The notes under the pieces: model-generated
The model's database searches: none
What the model saw: only the letters and a program-made list of their open reading frames with translations
What the model was told of the DNA's origin: nothing
Program-made: the position numbers and the translations under genes
Part shown: positions 42,333 through 51,933 of the stretch, one piece after another
How the letters are laid out: each line of letters begins with the position of its first letter
How positions within the stretch are numbered: position 1 is the stretch's first letter
Origin: an uncultured Chryseobacterium sp.
Lineage (GTDB): Bacteria > Bacteroidota > Bacteroidia > Flavobacteriales > Weeksellaceae
Direction of reading: 5' to 3'
Assembly (NCBI GenBank): GCA_913776245.1
Contig: CAJYLO010000028.1
Location: forward strand, 1-64,000
Length of the DNA stretch: 64,000 bases

Positions 42333-45173
42333 ATGATTAAAAAATTATCATTAATCTCCTTATTTACAATGCTTCCGGCATCATTTTACTTTGCACAGAC
42401 TACGGTTTTTGCATACCTGAAAGATGCGGACGGGAAACCGGTGGAAAAAGCACAAGTTAGTTTAAAAGGAGAAGGTAATGATGTTACGGCAGACAAAATT
42501 GGTTATTTCCAGTTCGTAGATCTGAAATCCGGACATTATCAAGTTGTGGTATCAAAACCGAATTTCGAAACAAAAACTTTGGAGTTTGATGTAACCACAG
42601 AAAAGAGAAAAGATTTGGGGGTTATTACCCTTTATTCTACACTGACAGGAGCAGATCAGGGCTTGGCAATCCTTGATAACGCTGATGAAGAAGGCAGCGG
42701 ACAAACTTCTACGGTTGGTCTTCTCCAATCTTCGCAGGATGTCTTCAACAGAATTGCCAGTTTTGACCTTGGATTTTACTGGTTCCGCCCAAGAGGAATA
42801 GATGGAAGAACTTCTGAAAATATGATGAACGGAGTTTCAATGGTAAAATCTGATAACGGTAATGTAGATTTCTCTAATTGGGGAGGTCTGAACGAAATTG
42901 TTAGATATCCGGAGATCTCGGCTAACCATTCGCCTTCGGAATATGCATTCGGTGGTGCAAGCGGCGTTATCTATAAAAACACCAAAGCCAGCGAATACAG
43001 AAAAGGATTCCAGGCTGTTTACTCTATAACAAACAGAAACTACAGACAAAGAGTCTCTCTTCGATATACATCCGGAATGTCAAAAAGCGGCTGGGCTTTC
43101 ACCTTAATGGGCGCTAAGAGATGGGCAGAAGAAGGAATACAGGAGGGTACTTTTTATGATGCTTATGGAACTTATCTTGGTATTGAGAAAAAGTTTAGTG
43201 ACAGGCATACAATGACTTTTAATGCATTTGCTTCGCCTTACAGAAGATCTACTTCCAGTCCTAGCACACAAGAAGTTTATGATTATAGAGGCGTCCATTA
43301 TAATTCCTATTGGGGATGGCAAAATGGTGAAAAAAGAAGTGAAAGAGTTAGAAAAGGGTTTCAGCCAATATTACAATTACAGGATTTCTGGAAAATCAAT
43401 AAAAAATCAAATCTTTGGACATCTGTTTCTTATCAGTTTGGAAAGGATAAAGGATCAAGGTTGGATTGGCAGAATGTAGTCAATCCGTCACCAACATATT
43501 ATAAGAATCTTCCGAGTTATGCGGATAACAGTATTCTTTATAGTATGACTAATATTGGTACTGGAACTACGCCGGCTGATTATGAAGCATTGAGAGCAGA
43601 AAGAGATTATCTCATCAATGCTTGGGCCACAAATGACCAAAACATTACTCAACTAAACTGGAATAGGCTTTATCAGACAAACTATCAGAGTCCGAATGGT
43701 CAGGCTCGTTATTTCTTAGTTAATGATGTGAGTGATGATAAAATTTGGAACGGAGCTACTCATTACACTTATAATTTCAATGATAAAATGAAGTTTATTT
43801 TTAATGCTTCATACCAAAATTACAGATCAGAATATTATAGAGAGATTAATGATTTGCTAGGTGCGAATTATGTTTTACACAAAGATCCATTTGCTGAATC
43901 TAACAGGCCTGGGTCATCAGGATTGTATAATATGAATGATTCTAATCTTGAGAAAACAGTAGGTGATAAAATTACTTATGACTATATACTACGTAGACAA
44001 GAAGTTAGAATTAATCCAGGCCTCAAATTCTCTACAGGAAATTTTGATGTATTTGTAAGTGCACTAGCTGCTTATTCTACTTCTAACAGAGAAGGATTAT
44101 TTAAACACTACTTATATCAAAATAATTCTTTTGGAAAAAGCAACGACTACAATTACTGGAATTTTGGTCTAAAAGGTCAGATTGTTTATAGAGTTGATGG
44201 TAGAAATTTCTTAGTTTATAACGGAGCCTATTTCTCTCAAGCACCATTTTTAGATGATATTTTCGTGAATCCAAGAGCTAACAACTATGCAGCTCCAGGA
44301 CTTAGAAGTGCAGTAATCAACGCAAATGACATTAGTTATGTGATGTCAACACCTTTTATGAAACTAAGAGCAACAGCTTATTTGGTTGATACTCAGAATG
44401 ACACGAGTGTACAGAGATATTTTGTAGATGGTATTACCTTGTCTGTTAATAATGCGGATGGTGTTTCAGAAGATAAAGAAGCTACAGCTTTTGTTACTCA
44501 AACAATGTCTAACGTTGATAAGAGAAACATGGGGGCAGAGTTAGGTTTAGATGTCAAAATTTTACCAACACTTTCCTTTCAAGGGGTTGCAAACTGGGGA
44601 GATTATACTTATAGAAATAATCCGGACGTTTATATAGCGTCAGATGTTGTTGCGGCACCTTTTACAAGTGTAGGAAAAGGTCTGATCAAAGGAATGAAAC
44701 TTGGAGGCACACCACAAAAAGCATTTTCTGCAGGGCTTCGTTACAGTTCGCCAAAATATTGGTGGGTGGGTGCAAACTGGAATTATCTTGATGATAATAA
44801 TCTTGATCCAAATGCATTACTAAGAAGTGAGCAGTTTATTCAAAATAACTATAGCAACACACCATTTATTAATTTAAATGATGAGAAAGTTGCCTATTAC
44901 ATGCAACAAAAGAAATTGCCGTCTGCACATTTCTTTAATGCAAATGTTGGAAAATCCTGGATATTAGGAAAGTATTATGTACTAATCTCTGCATCTGTTA
45001 ATAATATTTTTGACAATACCAGATATATAACAGGTGGATTTGAACAGCTTAGAAATGCTGACGGAGATGTAAATTTTGAAAACGAATACAATAGTAAATA
45101 TCCTAATTTTGCTCCTAAATATTGGTACACACAAGGTAGATCATACTTTGTGAATCTTCAAGTTAGATTTTAA
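42333..45173 (+). CDS. TonB-dependent outer-membrane receptor
   Basis: This 946-residue protein has a signal peptide (about 1-21), then a carboxypeptidase-D regulatory-like domain (about residues 25-105, TTVFAYLKDADGKPVEKAQVS), a plug domain with YWFRPRGIDGRTSENMMNGVSM, and a beta-barrel that ends in an aromatic FVNLQVRF. Such receptors bring substrates across the outer membrane with energy from TonB. The barrel half (after about 43200) is visibly AT-richer than the plug half. It is followed after 34 bases by a DUF5689 lipoprotein, in the way SusC is followed by SusD. The substrate is unknown; the neighbouring EEP enzyme suggests nucleic acid, phosphate esters or nucleotides. Confidence 0.88.
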   Translation: MIKKLSLISLFTMLPASFYFAQTTVFAYLKDADGKPVEKAQVSLKGEGNDVTADKIGYFQFVDLKSGHYQVVVSKPNFETKTLEFDVTTEKRKDLGVITLYSTLTGADQGLAILDNADEEGSGQTSTVGLLQSSQDVFNRIASFDLGFYWFRPRGIDGRTSENMMNGVSMVKSDNGNVDFSNWGGLNEIVRYPEISANHSPSEYAFGGASGVIYKNTKASEYRKGFQAVYSITNRNYRQRVSLRYTSGMSKSGWAFTLMGAKRWAEEGIQEGTFYDAYGTYLGIEKKFSDRHTMTFNAFASPYRRSTSSPSTQEVYDYRGVHYNSYWGWQNGEKRSERVRKGFQPILQLQDFWKINKKSNLWTSVSYQFGKDKGSRLDWQNVVNPSPTYYKNLPSYADNSILYSMTNIGTGTTPADYEALRAERDYLINAWATNDQNITQLNWNRLYQTNYQSPNGQARYFLVNDVSDDKIWNGATHYTYNFNDKMKFIFNASYQNYRSEYYREINDLLGANYVLHKDPFAESNRPGSSGLYNMNDSNLEKTVGDKITYDYILRRQEVRINPGLKFSTGNFDVFVSALAAYSTSNREGLFKHYLYQNNSFGKSNDYNYWNFGLKGQIVYRVDGRNFLVYNGAYFSQAPFLDDIFVNPRANNYAAPGLRSAVINANDISYVMSTPFMKLRATAYLVDTQNDTSVQRYFVDGITLSVNNADGVSEDKEATAFVTQTMSNVDKRNMGAELGLDVKILPTLSFQGVANWGDYTYRNNPDVYIASDVVAAPFTSVGKGLIKGMKLGGTPQKAFSAGLRYSSPKYWWVGANWNYLDDNNLDPNALLRSEQFIQNNYSNTPFINLNDEKVAYYMQQKKLPSAHFFNANVGKSWILGKYYVLISASVNNIFDNTRYITGGFEQLRNADGDVNFENEYNSKYPNFAPKYWYTQGRSYFVNLQVRF

Positions 45174-45207
45174 AGATTAATAATTTTATTTTAGAAAACA
45201 ATCAGCA

Positions 45208-46560
45208 ATGAATATTAAAAAATATTTCACAATCAGTTTAGGTGTTGCAGCACTTGTTGCAACACAGATTTCTTGTGTGCACGATGATAATTGGGATGCG
45301 CCGGAAATTACATGTACAAACAAATTTGACGCGCCGACAAAGACAATGGCCCAGGTAGTTGCGCTAACTCCCGCATCTGGAAATTATAAAATCCCACCGG
45401 ACGGTGCACCAATCATTTTTGATGGTTATGTTGTATCTTCTGACGAGCAGGGCAATTTTTATAAGAGTATCTCATTTCAGGACGATCCTAAAAATCCTAC
45501 TGTAGGATTGCAAATTGAGATTAATAAATCAATGAATTACGCAGACTTTCCAGTTGGATCTCACATACGAATCAAGGCGAATGGTCTTGTTATCGCTAAA
45601 GATGCTGGTATAATCAAATTAGGTGCTGTTGATCCTAATTATAATGTCGGTAGAATCCCGCAAACCATACTAGGAAGATACATGTCAGGAGTATGTAGCG
45701 GAAAAGGTATTGAGATAGCTACTCTTGTTCCTCAAGAAGTAACGTTAGACCAAATTACTAAATCTAATGATAAGTATAATAACACGCTTGTTAAAGTTAA
45801 AAATGTACAGTTTGATGACAGTATCATTGGCAAAACTCTGATGGATAAAAACTCTGATGGAACGTTTGCTGATACCGACAGAAAAATATTGGATCCAACT
45901 GGAACGGGTATTATAAGAACTGATGGATTTTTCAAAGAATCATCTTACGTTATTCCTAACAAAAGTGGAGATGTTACATTTGTTGTTAGCAAATATAATA
46001 CGACTTATCAGTATATTATTCGTTCTACTAAAGATCTTGAATTAACAACAGATCTTCCATCCAAAAAGATTTTAGTTGAAGGATTTGATAACTTGACTAA
46101 TAATGAATGGACTGCATATAATGTCTCTGGTGCTCAGTTTTGGGGCACAACAACGTTTGGTAATCCTAGACCATCAGCTTATATGAGCGGATTAGGAGGA
46201 GTGAATGAAGATTGGTTGATTTCTAAGTCACTTTCATTATCAAATTTAGGAGATTATAATAAATCTGTTACACTTACTTTCGAAACTGATGGAAGATATC
46301 CTGGAAATGCATTAGAAGCATACATCACTACAGATACATATAAATCTGGAGATGATCCAAGAACTCTTAATTGGGTTAAATTACCGGCTACTTTCGATAC
46401 AGATATGAACGCTTTTGCAGGATTTGTTTCTTCTGGAAATATAGATCTGAAGCCTTATATTGATAAAAATATAAGAATTGCATTTAAGTATACAAACTCA
46501 TCATCTAGCGTTGCTTCTGCTTGGGAAGTAGATAACGTAAAAGTTGTTGCTTTTAAATAA
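45208..46560 (+). CDS. DUF5689 surface lipoprotein with choice-of-anchor-like domain
   Basis: This 450-residue lipoprotein has the cysteine of its lipobox at residue 23 (TQISCVHDD). Residues about 40-275 form the DUF5689 domain (PPDGAPIIFDGYVVSSDEQGNFYKSI, an OB-fold-like region), and residues about 290-450 a jelly-roll like the choice-of-anchor J/DUF5017 group (VEGFDNLTNNEWTAYN, AWEVDNVKV). It follows the TonB receptor gene directly and probably works with it at the cell surface. A terminator ends the operon. Confidence 0.85.
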   Translation: MNIKKYFTISLGVAALVATQISCVHDDNWDAPEITCTNKFDAPTKTMAQVVALTPASGNYKIPPDGAPIIFDGYVVSSDEQGNFYKSISFQDDPKNPTVGLQIEINKSMNYADFPVGSHIRIKANGLVIAKDAGIIKLGAVDPNYNVGRIPQTILGRYMSGVCSGKGIEIATLVPQEVTLDQITKSNDKYNNTLVKVKNVQFDDSIIGKTLMDKNSDGTFADTDRKILDPTGTGIIRTDGFFKESSYVIPNKSGDVTFVVSKYNTTYQYIIRSTKDLELTTDLPSKKILVEGFDNLTNNEWTAYNVSGAQFWGTTTFGNPRPSAYMSGLGGVNEDWLISKSLSLSNLGDYNKSVTLTFETDGRYPGNALEAYITTDTYKSGDDPRTLNWVKLPATFDTDMNAFAGFVSSGNIDLKPYIDKNIRIAFKYTNSSSSVASAWEVDNVKVVAFK

Positions 46561-46580
46561 AATTAGAACTTTTAGATAAG

Positions 46581-46610
46581 AAAACCGCCTCAAACAAAAG
46601 GCGGTTTTTT
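46581..46610 (+). terminator. Terminator after the DUF5689 gene
   Basis: AAAACCGCCT and AGGCGGTTTT form a 10-bp stem with an 8-base loop, followed by TTATTTT. Confidence 0.82.
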
Positions 46611-46629
46611 ATTTTACTAAAATCAAAAA

Positions 46630-46986
46630 TTAATTCGGAGAAGAATTTTCGGGACTATAGGCAGGCGAAGTTTCAGGTTTAGATTCACCAATTGTTTTTT
46701 GCTCCTTTTTTTCTTTGGCTTCCTTCTCAGCTTTTTCTTTAAGAAGCTTTTCTTCCTGCGCCTTCACAATGGCAGCAAGACTGTCTTTTTCTCGTTTTAT
46801 GGCAACAGCATTGATCTTGGCCATCACACTTTCAGACGTTGCACCCGGACCGAAAGAATCAACCGCTGTAGTATCATAGGTAATTTGCGGAGCTCGCTCA
46901 GAATTTTCATTCACGGCAGACGATGACTCATTTTTGGAGCAGGAAAATAACATTGCAGAAAGAGCAACTATAACAATACGTTTCAT
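46630..46986 (-). CDS. Small lipoprotein with charged coiled coil
   Basis: This 118-residue protein has a signal peptide and lipobox (MLFSCSKNE, cysteine 16). The mature part has a short Ser/Asn-rich linker, then a Lys/Glu-rich helix (about residues 65-100, LLKEKAEKEAKEKKEQK) and a Pro/Ser-rich end. I recognise no family. The composition resembles periplasmic spacer or envelope-spanning helices. It is monocistronic between convergent and same-strand neighbours. Confidence 0.65.
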   Translation of the reverse strand: MKRIVIVALSAMLFSCSKNESSSAVNENSERAPQITYDTTAVDSFGPGATSESVMAKINAVAIKREKDSLAAIVKAQEEKLLKEKAEKEAKEKKEQKTIGESKPETSPAYSPENSSPN

Positions 46987-47075
46987 AGGCAGTTGTTTAT
47001 TGTTTTCAAGGTCTTATGTAATCGCAAAATTATATTTCCTAGCCATTGCGATTTCATAAAAGCAAATATCGAAAA

Positions 47076-48056
47076 TTATTTAACACGAAATTCTGCGATC
47101 ACCGGAAAATGATCTGAGATCCTGACACTTCGGTCAACTTTATAGCTAATAGGTTCAATAGATTCCGAAGCGAAAAAATGGTCGATTTTTATGGGAAATT
47201 TAAAGTCGTGAAAGCTTGTGCCGCTGCCTTTTCCTACTTTTAGAAAAACATCCTGAAGCCCTTCGGATATTTTATAATACTCGTAAGAGTTAGGGACAGC
47301 GTTAAAATCGCCGGCAATAATTACAGGAAAAGGTGAAACATTGATAAAATCCTTGATTTGATCTATTTGCGTCTCATGCTTTCTGAATGTAGGAACCAGC
47401 ATATGAAGTATTTTCTTTGCTTTTTGTTCGTTAACATCCATATCTTTCGTGAGTTTTACCATCTTTTTGTCCAGGAAAAAAGGTTCCATATACACATTGA
47501 CAAAACGAATTATTGTATTATTCACTTTTATATCAGCAAACAGACATACTGCATTATTAGCATCTGTTTTTATTTCACCACTCTTGATAATCGGAAACCT
47601 GGATTGAATTTTTGTAATTGGCCTGCTATTTTCAAAATACTTGAATCCGTCCAGCGGTTTTCTATTGTCATATTCCTGAAAGAAAACAACATCTGGTTTC
47701 TGTTCGTTGATAAAATTGTAAATATTTTCATCACCCAATTTGCCAAATTTCCCATTTAAAGAGATTACTTTAAGATCCGGGATTTCCTTCTTTGCAGGCG
47801 TATAATTGATCCAGCGTCTTACAGGCGTGATGAAAAAAAGCGTTAAAACAAGAAAGATTGCTGCTCTTTTTCTCCAGCTGACGATCCAGAAAATCAATAA
47901 TAAAAAGTGAATAATGATCAGTATCGGAAATGCCAGTGAAAGCAGGTTAAGCATCCCAAATACCTTAGGCGAAATATAAGCGTTCATTATAGTGCCAAAA
48001 AGCATTAATACTATAATGAGGTGAAAAATGCTTAATATTAAACGTAAGATTCCCAT
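47076..48056 (-). CDS. Membrane-anchored endonuclease/exonuclease/phosphatase family protein
   Basis: This 326-residue protein has three N-terminal membrane helices (about 5-25, 35-60 and 65-83) and a C-terminal EEP domain from residue 95: LKVISLNGKFG, PDVVFFQEY (catalytic Glu), GDFNAVPNSYEY near 250 and the final RISDHFPVIAEF. This topology places the catalytic domain outside the inner membrane. EEP proteins hydrolyse phosphodiesters of nucleic acids or lipids; the substrate here is unknown. Its start overlaps the rhomboid stop by one base. Confidence 0.88.
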   Translation of the reverse strand: MGILRLILSIFHLIIVLMLFGTIMNAYISPKVFGMLNLLSLAFPILIIIHFLLLIFWIVSWRKRAAIFLVLTLFFITPVRRWINYTPAKKEIPDLKVISLNGKFGKLGDENIYNFINEQKPDVVFFQEYDNRKPLDGFKYFENSRPITKIQSRFPIIKSGEIKTDANNAVCLFADIKVNNTIIRFVNVYMEPFFLDKKMVKLTKDMDVNEQKAKKILHMLVPTFRKHETQIDQIKDFINVSPFPVIIAGDFNAVPNSYEYYKISEGLQDVFLKVGKGSGTSFHDFKFPIKIDHFFASESIEPISYKVDRSVRISDHFPVIAEFRVK

Positions 48057-48805
48057 TATTGAATCCTGTCTCTGTTCTTTTTCCAGCTCCAGATATAGAG
48101 AAAACCGATTAGCGCACCACCTAAATGTGCAAAATGGGCAATATTATCTCCGCTAAACTGCCTGAATCCTAAAAACAAAGATACCACGATGATGATAGGC
48201 GTAAGATATTTTGCTTTAATAGGAAACGGAATAAACATAAACATCAGCTTAGCATCAGGAAACAATGTGGAGAATGCGGCTATCACCCCAAAAATAGCTC
48301 CTGAAGCACCAACCATCGGAGTCTTAAGAATGATGAAAAGTTGTTGAGCAGCATCTCTTACCGCTTCAGAATTAGTACTGATCGGCATTTCTCCGGAATA
48401 ACTATTATCTGCATACTTATAAATTTCATGGATATCATAAGCCTGACTTGTCAAAAAATTAGTGATCTGACTCACTTCATAATAGTTCCAGATGTTGTAC
48501 AATGCAAAACCTCCTAAGCCTGAGGCAAAGTACAGAATCAGAAACTTTTTCTGTCCCAGAACCTGTTCCAAAACTGGTCCGAAACTCCACAATGTCATCA
48601 TATTAAATGCAATATGAAGTATGCTCCCGTGCATAAACATATGCGTAATTATTTGCCAGGATCTGAAGTTTGGAGACAACGGAAAGTAACCTGCTAATAA
48701 TGAGTCTAAATCAATGTTAAGGTTTTGTAGCAAAAATGTGCCAACAAAGAAAATAACATTGATGATAATAATATTCTTTGTAGCAGGTGTCAGTTGTGAA
48801 AACAT
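48056..48805 (-). CDS. Rhomboid family intramembrane serine protease
   Basis: This 249-residue protein has six or seven membrane helices. The catalytic serine is S168 in GASGAIFG and the histidine H227 in HFAHLGGALIG; HMFMHGSILHIAFNMM carries the conserved HxxxH region of rhomboids. It cuts membrane proteins within or near their membrane segments. It lies in an operon between mutL (upstream, 3 bases) and the EEP gene (downstream, 1-base overlap). Confidence 0.92.
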   Translation of the reverse strand: MFSQLTPATKNIIIINVIFFVGTFLLQNLNIDLDSLLAGYFPLSPNFRSWQIITHMFMHGSILHIAFNMMTLWSFGPVLEQVLGQKKFLILYFASGLGGFALYNIWNYYEVSQITNFLTSQAYDIHEIYKYADNSYSGEMPISTNSEAVRDAAQQLFIILKTPMVGASGAIFGVIAAFSTLFPDAKLMFMFIPFPIKAKYLTPIIIVVSLFLGFRQFSGDNIAHFAHLGGALIGFLYIWSWKKNRDRIQ

Positions 48806-48808
48806 AGT

Positions 48809-50578
48809 TTAAAATTTATTTTTAAAGTCATCAAACGGCACTTCCAGCCAGCATTTTTTTCCGCTCACCGTATATTGTGGAAAGCCAAGGTCGATAAAAT
48901 CTTTGACCAGTTGCTCAACTTCGGTTTTATAAATGAAATCGAATTTCGATTTGGTTTTCAGCTTAACCCACTGGTATTCAAAATATTTATAGAAGTCTTC
49001 TTCCGTTCTGTATTCCAGCACTTCAAATATTTTTTCTAAGAATTTGATGACTTGTGATTCTTTTAACGCTTCCGGGACAGCTTCAATTCTGAGAACATTT
49101 TCCTGAGCCAATGTCATTTCGAAACCGAAATCCGGCAGGTATTTTTTGATCGACTTGTATTTATTTTTCTCGATTTCATTAAGATGATATTCCAATGAAA
49201 ACAATAAGCTTTGTCCGGCTTTTTTAGTAGGTAGATTTTCCTGGTGCGAGGACATCAGAACCCTGTGCATCCTGCCAAGATCCAGCATATAAGTTTGTCC
49301 ATCTTTGTTGAGGAGCCAGTAACCGTTTGGAAGACGGAACAGATCCTCGTCCAGGTCATCGTCTTCAAAAAGATTGATTTTGGAAGGCGCTGCAGCAGCA
49401 GTAACATCATAAAACTCGGCAAGGTTGATTTTTTCCTCAACCGAAATTTTTTCTGTGATGAATGGATTAAAATCCCGGTCCACATTAATGGCAGAAGGCA
49501 TTGGAGAACTGTGGTTGCTTTTGCTTGGTGCCGGCGCAAAAAAAGCTTCCATTTTCGGGTCTCTTTCGAAATCGAGACTTGGTGCAACGTTATAAATCCC
49601 GAGTGAACGCTTGATGGTGGAACGCATCAGGGCAAAAATCAATGCTTCATCTTCAAATTTCACTTCTGTTTTCTGAGGATGAATATTGACATCTATTTTC
49701 TCCGGATCTAATTCCAGGTAAAGAAAAAATGAAGGAATATAACCCGGCTGGAGTAGTCCGTCAAAGGCTTCCTGAACCGCTTTGCTGAGATAAGCACTTT
49801 TGAAATATCTTCCGTTCACAAAGAAAAACTGCTCGCCGCGCACTTTCTTGGCACCTTCGGGTTTGGCTACGTAACCGTGCAGATTTACCCAGCCAAGATC
49901 TTCCTTAATTGGAATCAGCAGTGGTTGCAGTTTCCTCCCGAAAACATCTACAATGCGCTGCATCTGTCCGCCTTTTCTCAGCTTGAAAATCGGTTCGTCA
50001 TTATGAAATAATTCGAACTCAATGGTTTCGTGAGCTAAGGCAACACGCTGAAATTCATCAATAATATGACGGAATTCTACATTGTCATTCTTCAGGAATT
50101 TGCGTCTTGCCGGAACATTGTAAAAAAGATTCTTGACGGAAAAGTTTGAGCCCTCAGCAGTCTGTACTGGCTCCTGAAACTGAAATTGTCCGCCTTCGAT
50201 ATAGATATTGGTTCCGACGGACAAATCTTTTTGCTTCGTCTTAAGCTCAACCTGAGCCACAGCGGCGATGGATGCCAAAGCTTCGCCACGGAAACCTTTG
50301 GTCGCAATTTTAAAGATGTCTTCTGTAGAACGGATTTTGGATGTAGCGTGACGTTCGAAGGCCAGCCTGGCATCCGTTTCCGACATCCCGATGCCGTTAT
50401 CAACCACCTGAATCAGATTTTTCCCGGCATCGCGAACGATAAGCTGGATTTTATCAGCGCCCGCATCCACAGCGTTTTCCAGCAGTTCCTTGACAATGGA
50501 AGCTGGTCTTTGCACCACTTCTCCTGCAGCAATCTGATTGGCAACATGATCCGGTAAAAGCTGAATGATATCTGACAT
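48809..50578 (-). CDS. mutL: DNA mismatch repair protein MutL
   Basis: This 589-residue protein has the GHKL ATPase at its N-terminus: motif I (QRPASIVKELLENAVDAGA), DNGIGM and TKGFRGEALASIAAV at residues 94-107, with the transducer domain to about 330. The C-terminal dimerisation domain starts near 410. In most bacteria without MutH this domain holds the endonuclease motif DQHAxxExxxxE; here the matching place reads YMLDLGRMHRVLMSSHQ (residues 430-446), keeping only the Asp. The second metal motif near the end also looks changed (SGKKCWLEVP). A nicking activity is therefore doubtful. First gene of a three-gene operon. Confidence 0.93.
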   Translation of the reverse strand: MSDIIQLLPDHVANQIAAGEVVQRPASIVKELLENAVDAGADKIQLIVRDAGKNLIQVVDNGIGMSETDARLAFERHATSKIRSTEDIFKIATKGFRGEALASIAAVAQVELKTKQKDLSVGTNIYIEGGQFQFQEPVQTAEGSNFSVKNLFYNVPARRKFLKNDNVEFRHIIDEFQRVALAHETIEFELFHNDEPIFKLRKGGQMQRIVDVFGRKLQPLLIPIKEDLGWVNLHGYVAKPEGAKKVRGEQFFFVNGRYFKSAYLSKAVQEAFDGLLQPGYIPSFFLYLELDPEKIDVNIHPQKTEVKFEDEALIFALMRSTIKRSLGIYNVAPSLDFERDPKMEAFFAPAPSKSNHSSPMPSAINVDRDFNPFITEKISVEEKINLAEFYDVTAAAAPSKINLFEDDDLDEDLFRLPNGYWLLNKDGQTYMLDLGRMHRVLMSSHQENLPTKKAGQSLLFSLEYHLNEIEKNKYKSIKKYLPDFGFEMTLAQENVLRIEAVPEALKESQVIKFLEKIFEVLEYRTEEDFYKYFEYQWVKLKTKSKFDFIYKTEVEQLVKDFIDLGFPQYTVSGKKCWLEVPFDDFKNKF

Positions 50579-50726
50579 CTCTGGTATTGAACTTTCAAAA
50601 ATAAGGATAAGAATCGAGTAGTAAAAGTTAAATAATTATAAAGAACTTTGGAAAATAATGATATTTTTGAATTTCAGATCATTAATGAAATCTTTAATAT
50701 TTAAAAACAATCAGCAGAATCTTTAT

Positions 50727-50767
50727 CATTCCGGAGGAATCTAAACCGCTGAGATTCCTCCGGAATG
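50727..50767. repeat. ATTCCG palindromic repeat, copy 2
   Basis: TCATTCCGGAGGAATCT and AGATTCCTCCGGAATGA are perfectly inverted (17 bp) around a 9-base loop. The arms match copy 1 at 20698-20759 except for two bases, and both copies continue with GACAA. Confidence 0.72.
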
Positions 50768-50805
50768 ACAAAATGAGAATTGAAAATTTAAAAAAAAACA
50801 TTTAA

Positions 50806-51903
50806 ATGAAAAGAGACCTCTATATTGACTTTGCCAAAGGCGTTGCCACCATTTCCATTATTTTCATTCATACGGCGTTCTGGAGCGGACAGTTTTATAT
50901 GCCTACTGAAGCCAGAGTGTTTTCTCTTGTATTTGATGTAGCCTTATTCTATGCGCTCAGCGGAATAACATCCGGTAATAATATTGAAAAAACGCTGTAC
51001 AGGTTATTAAAGTTACAAATCACGTATATGATTTTTGTGACATTTCTTTTCTTTCTGGATTATTTTTTTAAAGTCTTCGGACTCACTTTTTTTTCATTTG
51101 ATTGGCTGAGAGATTTTTATTCCACATTTGGGAGCAAATATGTTCCGGGCAGCATTTCGTCTGTTCCTCAATGGGATACACTTGGGAACTGGTATCTGCA
51201 CGAATATTCCAACTGCGACACATTTCCGGTAGTGATGGGAAGTTTCTGGTATCTTAAAGTCTATTATATACTGACAGTTCTCGGCGTTTTGATTCTCCGG
51301 TTTTTCCCTAAACATATCGATTGGTTTATTGGTGTTTGTATTGCTTTGACATTGATATTCAATATATTTCCGCAATATTATCCAAATGGACAAGTTGGTT
51401 ATGTCGCATTTTATATGGCAGTTTTCCTAATTGCGAATAGAATGAAAGGTAAGAAAATCCCGACAAAAATGATCCCTGTTTTATATGGATTGGTTGGTTT
51501 GGCATTAGCCTGGATGTTTTGGAATTACGGAGGAGAAATATTTTACAAGCTTAACAAGCAGAAGTTTCCGCCGAAAATCCCATACATAGTCTGGACTTTA
51601 TTTTCGCTGGTAACATTATTGGTGTTCTATAACCGTTTGAAAATCGAAAAGCCTAATTTCTTTACCAACGTAGGACAAAATGCAATTTTCTTCTATTTTG
51701 CCCAGGGAATGAGTTCCTCTTTGGTCTATTTTTTTGTAGTTCCGATGAAGGATCTGATGCCGTGGTATCTTTTGGTTTTAATTATTTATCCGGTTAATAT
51801 TTTTTTGGCTGTTGTTATTTCCAAAGGTTTGAAAAAAGTGGATAAATTGGGTTGGAGTGTTTTAGAATTTTTAAGAGTAAAAACAGCATCTGAAAATCCA
51901 TAA
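50806..51903 (+). CDS. Acyltransferase 3 family membrane protein
   Basis: This 365-residue protein has about ten membrane helices. Near the start DFAKGVATISIIFIHTAFWSG holds the conserved histidine of the acyltransferase 3 family (here in IFIHTAF, near residue 22). Such enzymes transfer acyl groups to surface sugars or lipids; which acceptor is modified here is not visible. A palindromic repeat lies just upstream and a hairpin just downstream. Confidence 0.87.
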   Translation: MKRDLYIDFAKGVATISIIFIHTAFWSGQFYMPTEARVFSLVFDVALFYALSGITSGNNIEKTLYRLLKLQITYMIFVTFLFFLDYFFKVFGLTFFSFDWLRDFYSTFGSKYVPGSISSVPQWDTLGNWYLHEYSNCDTFPVVMGSFWYLKVYYILTVLGVLILRFFPKHIDWFIGVCIALTLIFNIFPQYYPNGQVGYVAFYMAVFLIANRMKGKKIPTKMIPVLYGLVGLALAWMFWNYGGEIFYKLNKQKFPPKIPYIVWTLFSLVTLLVFYNRLKIEKPNFFTNVGQNAIFFYFAQGMSSSLVYFFVVPMKDLMPWYLLVLIIYPVNIFLAVVISKGLKKVDKLGWSVLEFLRVKTASENP

Positions 51904-51905
51904 AA

Positions 51906-51927
51906 AAAGCGCTTTGGAAAGCGCTTT
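51906..51927 (-). terminator. Hairpin between the acyltransferase and a small membrane protein gene
   Basis: AAAGCGC and GCGCTTT form a 7-bp stem with an 8-base loop; on the minus strand TTTTTTTA follows, so it ends the small minus-strand gene. Confidence 0.65.
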
Positions 51928-51933
51928 GTAGAT

